NCBI GenBank assembly: GCA_009360885.1
Contig: SPEL01000002.1
Coordinates: forward strand, 62,001 to 126,000
DNA length: 64,000 bases
Source: Sphingobium sp.
GTDB taxonomy: Bacteria > Pseudomonadota > Alphaproteobacteria > Sphingomonadales > Sphingomonadaceae
Direction of reading: 5' to 3'
Part shown: positions 55,781-64,000 of the stretch, one piece after another
How positions within the stretch are numbered: position 1 is the stretch's first letter
How the letters are laid out: every line of letters begins with the position of its first letter
Notes under the pieces: generated by a model
Told to the model about the DNA's origin: nothing
Seen by the model: only the letters and a program-made list of their open reading frames with translations
The model's database searches: none
Position numbers and translations under genes: made by a program

Positions 55781-56418
55781 CGCCCTTCCCCCTTTGCATA
55801 AGCAGGCAAAGCCCAGCCCTTCACCATCGCCATAGCGCGCAGGCCAAAGCCCGCAAGCGCCGCAATAATGCCAGCAACCGGGCTGGCCACGCCCTGCCAT
55901 AATAAGAGCGGGTATAGACCCGCCGACAGCGCCGCTGCCGTCACATAAATTTCTGGCCGCAGCAGGATGGAGGGCTGCCCCGCTAGCAAATCCCGCATGA
56001 TACCGCCAACACAGGCCGTCATAATTCCCATAAGGGCCGCGATGAAGGGGCTTATCCCATAGCTCATCGCCTTGGCAGTACCGAATACAGCATAAGCCGC
56101 CAGCCCCACCGCATCGAGCCAGTCCAGCGCCTTAGGGCTCCACCATTTTTGCGGGGTTAACCAGACCAGCACCGCCGCCACGCAGCACATAATCGCCGCA
56201 CCTGGATCATGCACCCAAAATACCGGCGCACCGATTAGTAAATCACGAACCGTCCCGCCGCCAACACCGGTTATCAGCGCAAAAAAGCCAAATGTAACGA
56301 GGTTTTGCCGTAACTGCGCGGCCACCAGCGCCCCGGTGGCGGCAAAAACCGCCGCGCCCAGCATATGGAGGCCTAAAAGCAGGGAATCGACGGGAACAAC
56401 GATATCAGCAGGTTCCAT
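55777..56418 (-). CDS. trimeric intracellular cation channel (TRIC/UPF0126) family protein
   Basis: 213-residue membrane protein with two homologous three-helix halves, each with a glycine-rich motif: GVGGGTVRDLLIGAPVFW and ACVGGIMRDLLAGQPSILLRPEIYV. Prokaryotic TRIC homologues form trimeric monovalent-cation channels; earlier annotation is UPF0126. The C terminus extends to about residue 213 with a basic KGEGR tail whose stop lies in a palindrome. Monocistronic. Confidence 0.9.
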   Translation of the reverse strand: MEPADIVVPVDSLLLGLHMLGAAVFAATGALVAAQLRQNLVTFGFFALITGVGGGTVRDLLIGAPVFWVHDPGAAIMCCVAAVLVWLTPQKWWSPKALDWLDAVGLAAYAVFGTAKAMSYGISPFIAALMGIMTACVGGIMRDLLAGQPSILLRPEIYVTAAALSAGLYPLLLWQGVASPVAGIIAALAGFGLRAMAMVKGWALPAYAKGEGR

Positions 56419-56499
56419 TGCGCACCTCTATACATCTTCGCGCCTTAGGGTCAGGACCTATATGCCGCAAGCAATCAGCGAAAGGAAACCATAGCTGAT

Positions 56500-56528
56500 A
56501 TAAAAACGGGCAGCATCACTGCCGCCCG
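56500..56528 (-). terminator. lpdA terminator
   Basis: On the - strand the stem ends CTGCCCG and is followed at once by TTTTTATAT. Pairing is GGCAG/CTGCC with additional imperfect G-C pairs. It lies 30 nt past the lpdA stop and closes the TCA gene block. Confidence 0.7.
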
Positions 56529-56557
56529 CTCTTCATCATCAAATGATTGCCATTCAC

Positions 56558-57958
56558 TTACATGTGAATGGGCTTACCCTTAACAGCCATAGCAGCTTCC
56601 TTCACCGCCTCGCTATGTGTCGGGTGCGCATGGCAGGTATAGGCGATGTCTTCGGACGTTGCGCCGAATTCCATTGCCTGCGCAGCCTGTGCAATCATCG
56701 TTCCGGCAACCGAAGCGACAATGTGAACACCCAAAACGCGGTCCGTATCTGCATCGGCAATGATTTTAACGAAACCATCGGTGTCGTCATTCGCCTTGGC
56801 GCGGCTATTAGCCAGCATCAGGAACTTGCCAACCTTTACCTTGCCCTTTTCCTTGGCCGCCTCTTCCGTCAGGCCGACGCTGGCGATTTCAGGATGGGTA
56901 TAGACGACAGCAGGAATGACATCATGGTTCACAATGCCAGTGAGGCCCGCAATGTTCTCAGCAACGGCAACGCCTTCGTCCTCAGCCTTATGCGCAAGCA
57001 TCGGGCCCGGAACCACGTCACCAATCGCCCATACGCCCTGAACAGCGGTGGCGAAATCATGATCGGTTTCGATCTGACCACGCTGATTAACCGACAGACC
57101 AATGGCATCAAGACCAAGGCCATCGGTGTTCGGCTTACGGCCAATGGCCACCAGCACAACATCAGCCTCAATCGCTTCAGCTGCGCCACCAGCGGCAGGC
57201 TCAACGCTCACTGTCGCCTTGTCGCCTTTGACCTCAACGCCCGTCACCTTAGTGCCGGTCTTGATGTCAAAGCCCTGCTTGGTGAACAGCTTGGATGCTT
57301 CCTTGCGCACATCGCCATCCATACCGGGCAGGATCTGGTCGAGATATTCAACCACGGTTACCTTCGCGCCCAGACGGCGCCAGACAGAACCAAGCTCCAG
57401 ACCGATCACGCCGCCGCCAATGACGACCAGATGGCCCGGCACCTTCGTCAGCGAAAGCGCGCCGGTGGAATCCACAACCACGCCCTTGCCATTGTCAATT
57501 TCAACGCCCGGCAACGGCGTTACCGACGAACCGGTGGCGATGATGATGTTCTTCGCCGTCACCGTCTTGCCCGTGACTTCGACGCTGTGCGCATCTTTGA
57601 ACGTTGCATGGCCCTTCAGCCAATCAACCTTGTTCTTCTTGAACAGAAACTCAATGCCGCCGGTCAGACCCGCAACAACCTTTTCCTTTTCGCCCAGCAT
57701 CACGCCAAGGTCGAGTTCCGCACCCTTAACCGTGACGCCATATTTAGCGAGCAGATCACCGGAAACTTCTTCGTACTTCTCAGACGCATGGAGCAGCGCC
57801 TTTGACGGGATACACCCTACATTGAGGCAGGTGCCACCCAGAGTTTCACGGCTTTCCGCGCAGGCTGTCTTGAGGCCGAGCTGTGCCGCACGAATGGCGG
57901 CGACATAACCGCCCGGCCCTGCGCCGATCACCAGAACGTCATAATCGAACTCTGCCAT
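56558..57958 (-). CDS. lpdA: dihydrolipoyl dehydrogenase (E3)
   Basis: 466-residue FAD enzyme re-oxidising dihydrolipoyl groups of E2. FAD motif [14 protein letters not shown], redox cysteines C44 and C49 ([13 protein letters not shown]), NAD motif [13 protein letters not shown], and the catalytic His-Glu in [10 protein letters not shown] are intact. The ATG at 57958 has GGAG upstream; the frame's earlier start is not conserved. Position after sucA-sucB marks it as the E3 of the 2-oxoglutarate complex. 110 nt separate it from sucB. Confidence 0.96.
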   Translation of the reverse strand: MAEFDYDVLVIGAGPGGYVAAIRAAQLGLKTACAESRETLGGTCLNVGCIPSKALLHASEKYEEVSGDLLAKYGVTVKGAELDLGVMLGEKEKVVAGLTGGIEFLFKKNKVDWLKGHATFKDAHSVEVTGKTVTAKNIIIATGSSVTPLPGVEIDNGKGVVVDSTGALSLTKVPGHLVVIGGGVIGLELGSVWRRLGAKVTVVEYLDQILPGMDGDVRKEASKLFTKQGFDIKTGTKVTGVEVKGDKATVSVEPAAGGAAEAIEADVVLVAIGRKPNTDGLGLDAIGLSVNQRGQIETDHDFATAVQGVWAIGDVVPGPMLAHKAEDEGVAVAENIAGLTGIVNHDVIPAVVYTHPEIASVGLTEEAAKEKGKVKVGKFLMLANSRAKANDDTDGFVKIIADADTDRVLGVHIVASVAGTMIAQAAQAMEFGATSEDIAYTCHAHPTHSEAVKEAAMAVKGKPIHM

Positions 57959-58068
57959 AATCGAACTCCGTATCCCCTGTGCCGGGCCATCTGCCGGCGG
58001 TGTTTCAGGGGCCACATATTATCAGAAAAATCCGGGACACTGGAAAGCGCCCCGGACGGGTTCAGTCC

Positions 58069-59301
58069 TTACAAATCAATCAGCAGGCGCGTCGGATCTT
58101 CAATCGCGTTCTTAACCGCAACAAGGAAGGTCACAGCCTCACGACCGTCAATCAGGCGATGGTCATAGCTGAGGGCCAGATACATCATCGGGCGAACAAC
58201 CACCTGACCATTGCGAACGACCGGGCGTTCCTCAATACGGTGGAGGCCCAGAACAGCCGACTGCGGCGGGTTGATGATCGGCGTGGACATCAGAGAACCG
58301 AACACACCGCCGTTAGAGATGGTGAAGGTGCCGCCCTTCATGTCGTCCATCGTAAGGGCACCTTCTTTAGCGCGCTTACCGAAATCACCGATGGTTTTTT
58401 CGATCTGCGAAACGCTCATGCTTTCGGCGTTACGGATAACCGGAACGACGAGGCCATTGGGGGCGCTAACGGCAACCGAAATATCAGCATAGTCATGATA
58501 GACGATTTCATCGCCCTGAATCTGACCATTGACGCCCGGTACATCGCGCAGCGCCATGCAAACGGCCTTGGTGAAGAAACCCATGAAGCCCAGACGGACG
58601 CCATGCTTCTTTTCAAACAGATCCTTATATTTCGCACGTGCTTCGATGACGGCGGACATATCGACATCATTGAAGGTCGTGAGAAGAGCTGCGGTATCCT
58701 GCGCACTCTTGAGGCGCTTTGCAACCGTCTGACGAAGGCGCGTCATCTTCACGCGTTCTTCGCCGCGCGAAGGACCAGACGATACAACCGGGGCCGCAGC
58801 CGCCGCACCAGAAGCATCGGCCTTCGCCGTGCCAGCAGCCGCAGCCGCCAGCACATCATCACGGGTCAGGCGGCCATCTTTGCCGGTGCCCTTGATACGG
58901 CTTGGGTCCAGCCCATGTTCCAGCACCAGACGACGTACCGCCGGCGACAGCGTCGTTACGGCATCTTCTTCCGTCGGGGCGGCCTGAGCTGCCGGAGCGA
59001 CGGAAACGGCTGCAGCAGGGGCAGCGGCGGACGGAGCCGCAGCAGGTGCCTTGGCAGCAGCAGCGCCTTCCTCAATGATAGCGATCAGCGCGTCAACATT
59101 GACGGTATCGCCTTCCGCAACAATCTGCTGACCCAGAACACCAGCGACAGGGGACGGCACATCGACCGCGACCTTATCGGTTTCGAGGCTAACAATGGGT
59201 TCATCAACAGCGACGGCGTCACCGGGCTTTTTCAGCCATGCGCCGACGGTTGCTTCTGTAACGGATTCTCCCAGAACGGGAACCTTGACTTCAGTTGCCA
59301 T
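58069..59301 (-). CDS. sucB: 2-oxoglutarate dehydrogenase E2 (dihydrolipoyl succinyltransferase)
   Basis: 410 residues. Lipoyl domain with K43 ([10 protein letters not shown]), an Ala/Pro-rich hinge (about 85-115), peripheral subunit-binding domain ([33 protein letters not shown]), a second Ala-rich linker and the catalytic domain with [11 protein letters not shown] (His at about 381, HxxxDG). Standard length. The ATG at 59301 ([16 protein letters not shown]) is certain by family start. 7 nt follow the sucA stop. Confidence 0.97.
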   Translation of the reverse strand: MATEVKVPVLGESVTEATVGAWLKKPGDAVAVDEPIVSLETDKVAVDVPSPVAGVLGQQIVAEGDTVNVDALIAIIEEGAAAAKAPAAAPSAAAPAAAVSVAPAAQAAPTEEDAVTTLSPAVRRLVLEHGLDPSRIKGTGKDGRLTRDDVLAAAAAGTAKADASGAAAAAPVVSSGPSRGEERVKMTRLRQTVAKRLKSAQDTAALLTTFNDVDMSAVIEARAKYKDLFEKKHGVRLGFMGFFTKAVCMALRDVPGVNGQIQGDEIVYHDYADISVAVSAPNGLVVPVIRNAESMSVSQIEKTIGDFGKRAKEGALTMDDMKGGTFTISNGGVFGSLMSTPIINPPQSAVLGLHRIEERPVVRNGQVVVRPMMYLALSYDHRLIDGREAVTFLVAVKNAIEDPTRLLIDL

Positions 59302-59308
59302 GATGGGA

Positions 59309-62128
59309 TTACCCCTTCTGCTGACGTTTAATTTCAGTACGAACGCTGTGACCCAGCGCATCGGCGATAAGCGCGCCCTGTTCGGCGACATGGCGCTTAG
59401 CGAGGCCCGTTGCAGGCGAAGCAGAAGCCTTACGGCCCGCATAACGGGCGCGCATCGGCGCTTTACCAGCCTGTTTCAGGGCTTCTTCAATATAAGGCTC
59501 CACAAAGAACCATGCACCATTGTTGCGGGGTTCTTCCTGACACCAGACAATGTCTTCCAGATTTGGCATCCGTTCCAGACGCTTAGTAAGAGCCTCTGCC
59601 GGGAAAGGATAAAGCTGCTCAACACGGACGATCTGAATGTCCTTGTCACCGGCCTCATCGCGCGCATCCATCAGATCATAAGCCACCTTACCGGAACACA
59701 GCACCAGACGCCGGGTATCCTGATCCGCTGCCGGATTATTATCAGACAGGAGACGCATGAAATGCGTTTCGCCAATGAAATCCTCAGCCTTGCTGACCGC
59801 CGATTTGTGGCGAAGCAGCGACTTGGGAGCCATGATGATGAGCGGCTTACGGAAGGGACGCAGCATCTGACGGCGGAGAATGTGGAAATAATTCGCCGGG
59901 GTCGTGCAGTTTGCTACCTGAATATTCGCCTCTGCACAAAGCTGGAGATAACGTTCCAGACGTGCAGAGCTATGCTCAGGCCCCTGCCCTTCATAACCAT
60001 GGGGCAGCAACAGCACGAGGCCGTTAGCCCGCAGCCATTTTGCTTCTGATGCCGCAATATACTGGTCAATCATGATCTGCGCGCCGTTGGCGAAATCACC
60101 AAATTGCGCTTCCCAGATTACCAGCGATTTCGGATCCGCCATGGCATAGCCATATTCGAAACCTAATACGCCATATTCAGACAGCGGGCTGTCATAAACT
60201 TCGAAACGGCCGTGCGGGACGGTGGAAAGCGGAATATATTTATTTTCCGTATCCTGATCGACCCAAACGCTGTGACGATGGCTGAAAGTACCGCGCCCGC
60301 TATCCTGCCCGGACAGACGAACCGCATAGCCCTCAGACAACAAGCCGCCGAATGCCAGTGCTTCGCCGGTTGCCCAGTCAAAGCCCGCTCCGCTGTTGAA
60401 CATCTCTGACTTAGCATCAAGGATACGACGCAAGGTCTTGTGAATATTCACATCTTCGGGAACAGTGGTGAGGGTACGACCAAGGCTGTCGAACAGCTTT
60501 TTCTCAATCGCCGTTTCAACATTCTGGCGCGCCGATTCCGCATTGGCTGGCTGATGGAGACCAGACCAGCGCCCGGAGAACCAATCAGCCTTATTCGCCT
60601 TATAGGTTTTGGACGCTTCAAATTCCTCATCCAGATGCGCGACAAACTGGTTCGTCACATCATTGAGGAAGCTATCATCGACCACACCTTCGGCCTTCAG
60701 CTTGGCAGAGTAAATCTCGCTGACCGGCGCGTGCTTGCGAATTTCCTTGTACATAAGCGGCTGCGTAAAGCCCGGCTCATCACCTTCGTTGTGACCAAAG
60801 CGGCGATAGCACCACATATCAATCACAATATCACGGTGGAAGGTCTGACGATATTCAATCGCCAGCTTGCACGCGAAGGTAACGGCCTCAGGATCATCGC
60901 CATTCACATGGAGGATCGGTGCCTGAACGCCCTTTGCGACGTCACTGGGATAAGGCGACGAACGCGCAAATTGCGGTGACGTGGTGAAGCCTACCTGATT
61001 GTTGACGACGAAGTGGATACAGCCACCGGTATTATAACCGCGAATGCCAGAAAAACCGAAGCATTCCCAAACAATACCCTGACCAGCAAAAGCCGCGTCA
61101 CCATGGATCAGGACCGGCAGCACCTGATTATGCTTACCCGGACCAATATCATCACGGAAAACCTGCTGCGCACGAACTTTACCCAGCACCACCGGATCAA
61201 CCGTTTCAAGGTGCGAAGGGTTCGGCACGAGGCTCATATGCACTTTCGCGCCATCAAATTCGCGGTCCGTGCTGGTGCCGAGGTGATATTTAACGTCACC
61301 GGAACCACCAACATCTTCGGGATTGGCTGTGCCGCCGGAAAATTCGTGGAAGATAACGCGGAAGCCCTTGGCCAGCACATTGGCCAGCACATTGAGGCGG
61401 CCACGGTGCGCCATACCGAATACGATTTCACGCACACCCTGCGCGCCGCCATATTTGATAACCGCTTCGAGAGCCGGGATCATGGATTCTCCACCATCCA
61501 GACCAAAACGCTTCGTCCCGACATATTTCTTGCCGAGGAACCGCTCATATTGCTCTGCGTGGATCACCTTGGAGAGGATCGCGCGCTTACCTTCCGGGGT
61601 AAAGATAATTTCCTTATCAGCACCTTCCATACGATCCTGAAGGAAGCGGCGCTCCTCAACATCGGTGATGTGCATATATTCAAGGCCGACATTACCGCAG
61701 TAATTAGCCCGAAGGATTTCGACGATTTCACGAACAGTGGACCATTCACGCCCCAGCGCACCGCCAATATAGACCTTGCGGTCCAGTGCATCGCCAGAAA
61801 AGCCATGATATTCCGGCGTCAAATCTGCTGGAAGATCACGCTTGGAAAGGCCCAGCGGATCAAGGTTCGCAGCCAGATGCCCCCGCACCCGATAGGTACG
61901 AATGAGCATCATCGCGCGAATGCTGTCTGCCGCTGCAGTCACCAGTTCATTTTCAGACAGCGCTTTGCCCGATGCCTTAGCCGCAGCCTTTACCGCCACC
62001 TGCATCTGGGTAGGGTCCAGCCCCGCCGTCAGATCATCAGTTGTGCTGAGCGGCCAGTTGGAACGCTTCCAACTCGGTCCTTGCTCGGCCTCCACTTCGC
62101 CTTCAAAATCCTGGCTTTCATAGCCCAT
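59309..62128 (-). CDS. sucA: 2-oxoglutarate dehydrogenase E1
   Basis: 939-residue thiamine-diphosphate enzyme decarboxylating 2-oxoglutarate. ThDP motif GDAAFAGQG ... NNQ is seen ([28 protein letters not shown]), with [11 protein letters not shown], and the C-terminal acetyl-CoA-binding/transketolase domain ([38 protein letters not shown]). The ATG at 62128 ([16 protein letters not shown]) has AAGGAT upstream. A long RNA hairpin lies in the 107-nt gap to sucD. Confidence 0.97.
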   Translation of the reverse strand: MGYESQDFEGEVEAEQGPSWKRSNWPLSTTDDLTAGLDPTQMQVAVKAAAKASGKALSENELVTAAADSIRAMMLIRTYRVRGHLAANLDPLGLSKRDLPADLTPEYHGFSGDALDRKVYIGGALGREWSTVREIVEILRANYCGNVGLEYMHITDVEERRFLQDRMEGADKEIIFTPEGKRAILSKVIHAEQYERFLGKKYVGTKRFGLDGGESMIPALEAVIKYGGAQGVREIVFGMAHRGRLNVLANVLAKGFRVIFHEFSGGTANPEDVGGSGDVKYHLGTSTDREFDGAKVHMSLVPNPSHLETVDPVVLGKVRAQQVFRDDIGPGKHNQVLPVLIHGDAAFAGQGIVWECFGFSGIRGYNTGGCIHFVVNNQVGFTTSPQFARSSPYPSDVAKGVQAPILHVNGDDPEAVTFACKLAIEYRQTFHRDIVIDMWCYRRFGHNEGDEPGFTQPLMYKEIRKHAPVSEIYSAKLKAEGVVDDSFLNDVTNQFVAHLDEEFEASKTYKANKADWFSGRWSGLHQPANAESARQNVETAIEKKLFDSLGRTLTTVPEDVNIHKTLRRILDAKSEMFNSGAGFDWATGEALAFGGLLSEGYAVRLSGQDSGRGTFSHRHSVWVDQDTENKYIPLSTVPHGRFEVYDSPLSEYGVLGFEYGYAMADPKSLVIWEAQFGDFANGAQIMIDQYIAASEAKWLRANGLVLLLPHGYEGQGPEHSSARLERYLQLCAEANIQVANCTTPANYFHILRRQMLRPFRKPLIIMAPKSLLRHKSAVSKAEDFIGETHFMRLLSDNNPAADQDTRRLVLCSGKVAYDLMDARDEAGDKDIQIVRVEQLYPFPAEALTKRLERMPNLEDIVWCQEEPRNNGAWFFVEPYIEEALKQAGKAPMRARYAGRKASASPATGLAKRHVAEQGALIADALGHSVRTEIKRQQKG

Positions 62129-62177
62129 AACGAAATCCTTCGCCCACAATTTTCACCACACAGCCTCGTGATGAATA

Positions 62178-62226
62178 CCCCCTTGAAATGAACAAGTCCT
62201 GAAAAAACCAGTTCATCCCAAGGGGG
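62178..62226 (-). other. long intercistronic hairpin sucD-sucA
   Basis: Arms of 8 bp (CCCCCTTG/CAAGGGGG) and 6 bp (ATGAAC/GTTCAT) are separated by a 2 x 2 internal loop and close a 17-nt loop. It lies in the 107-nt gap between the sucD stop and the sucA start. No T-run follows on the - strand, so it is likelier a processing or stability element than a terminator. Confidence 0.6.
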
Positions 62227-62235
62227 ACAGAGAGT

Positions 62236-63120
62236 TTAGCCCTTCAGCACCTCAAGAAGAGTGGTGCCCAACTCAGACGGGCTGGCAGCAACCTTGATAC
62301 CGGCCGCTTCCATCGCCGCAATTTTATCTTCTGCGCCGCCCTGACCGCCGGAAACAATCGCACCAGCATGGCCCATGCGACGGCCCGGAGGCGCCGTACG
62401 ACCAGCGATGAAACCAGCCATCGGCTTTTTACGGCCACGCTTTGCTTCGTCGATCAGGAACTGCGCCGCCTGTTCTTCAGCATTACCGCCAATTTCACCG
62501 ATCATGATGATGCTTTCGGTCGCGTCATCCGCGAGGAAAAGCTCCAGCACGTCAATGAAGTTGGTGCCGTTGACCGGGTCACCGCCAATGCCCACAGCCG
62601 TGGTCTGACCAAGGCCAGCATTAGACGTCTGGAATACGGCTTCGTAGGTCAGCGTACCAGAACGCGAAACCACGCCAACGCTGCCCTTTTTGAAGATATT
62701 GCCCGGCATAATGCCGATCTTGCATTCACCCGGCGTCAGTACACCGGGGCAATTCGGGCCGATGAGGCGAGACTTGCTGCCCGAAAGAGCGCGCTTTACC
62801 CGCACCATGTCCAGCACAGGAATGCCTTCGGTGATGCAAACGATCAGCGGGATTTCCGCATCAATCGCTTCCAGAATAGAATCCGCGGCGAATGGCGGCG
62901 GAACATAGATGACACTAGCATCAGCCCCTGTGGCCGCTTTTGCTTCGGCAACAGTGTTGAAGTTCGGCAACCCGATATGGGTAGTGCCGCCCTTACCCGG
63001 CGTAACACCGGCCACCATCTGCGTTCCATAAGCGAGCGCCTGCTCGGTATGGAATGTGCCGGTGGCGCCGGTCATCCCCTGGGTGATTACCTTGGTATTC
63101 TTATTGACGAGAATAGACAT
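62236..63120 (-). CDS. sucD: succinyl-CoA ligase alpha subunit
   Basis: 294-residue alpha subunit converting succinyl-CoA to succinate with nucleotide triphosphate formation. CoA-binding N-terminal domain ([29 protein letters not shown]), [17 protein letters not shown], and the phospho-histidine loop [17 protein letters not shown] are intact. The ATG at 63120 ([11 protein letters not shown]) has AGAGG 5 nt upstream. The beta subunit gene sucC is not beside it: the upstream neighbour is mdh (92-nt gap), downstream is sucA. Confidence 0.97.
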   Translation of the reverse strand: MSILVNKNTKVITQGMTGATGTFHTEQALAYGTQMVAGVTPGKGGTTHIGLPNFNTVAEAKAATGADASVIYVPPPFAADSILEAIDAEIPLIVCITEGIPVLDMVRVKRALSGSKSRLIGPNCPGVLTPGECKIGIMPGNIFKKGSVGVVSRSGTLTYEAVFQTSNAGLGQTTAVGIGGDPVNGTNFIDVLELFLADDATESIIMIGEIGGNAEEQAAQFLIDEAKRGRKKPMAGFIAGRTAPPGRRMGHAGAIVSGGQGGAEDKIAAMEAAGIKVAASPSELGTTLLEVLKG

Positions 63121-63212
63121 TCTCACCTCTTGCTCAGATGGCGTGGCAAATTGTTAAACCTCCGTCGGCTGCGCACTTTTCCTGGGGAGGGGGTAAAGAG
63201 GCGCTAGCTTAC

Positions 63213-64000
<788 letters not shown>

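Noticed and set aside
56543-57805. A 420-codon + strand frame across lpdA, and similar frames over sucB and sucA
   Set aside because: Antisense shadows of conserved TCA genes with no domain match or ribosome site.

Overview
The window reads as a chromosomal segment of an alphaproteobacterium, most likely Sphingomonadales. This is inferred from gene order (plsC-miaB-phoH-ybeY-corC; mdh-sucD-sucA-sucB-lpdA), from TonB-receptor and signalling content, and from protein character; no 16S rRNA is present. Coding density is high. I see no prophage, insertion sequence or CRISPR array. There is one tRNA, tRNA-Arg(TCT) at 19121-19197.

Region by region. 1-10 kb (+): a housekeeping run of plsC, miaB, phoH, ybeY and corC, then a GT4 glycosyltransferase, rarA, a DUF1285 protein, a CoA-pyrophosphatase-type NUDIX enzyme and CCA-adding enzyme. 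10-14.3 kb (-): a PAS/degenerate-GGDEF/EAL protein and parC. 14.5-19.2 kb: an atypical SDR, a YitT membrane protein, purC-purS-purQ (with a terminator-like hairpin in the purC leader and a tandem repeat between purS and purQ), a queuosine-precursor transporter and the tRNA. 19.6-27 kb (-): SulP transporter plus beta-carbonic anhydrase, an EnvZ/OmpR-type two-component system, a small porin with a secreted partner, and a YegD-like Hsp70.

27-38.4 kb is the most accessory-looking part: a possible 40-residue membrane protein, a GAF-GGDEF-EAL protein next to a FIST sensor, an AraC regulator, a DAACS symporter, a Tat-signal-bearing PLP aminotransferase behind a TauE/SafE exporter, and a large TonB-dependent receptor. 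Most of these units are separated by clear intrinsic terminators.

38.7-47 kb: a second two-component system divergent from an RND efflux operon (MFP-RND-OMF), with a 10-bp-periodic direct repeat in the shared promoter region. 46.9-51.1 kb: an ABM-family gene broken by a one-base frameshift, O-acetylhomoserine sulfhydrylase, a cyclophilin, an AI-2E family permease and a flavin reductase. 51.3-53.6 kb: groES-groEL with a textbook RpoH promoter and a CIRCE-like element. 53.7-56.4 kb: SppA and a TRIC-type channel. 56.5-64 kb: the TCA block mdh (cut by the window edge), sucD, sucA, sucB and lpdA, ending in a terminator; sucC is not next to sucD.

The best candidates for something not routinely described are the exported aminotransferase/TonB-receptor cluster, the purC leader attenuator, the purS-purQ tandem hairpin repeat and the small membrane ORF. 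No clearly novel multi-gene system was identified with confidence.
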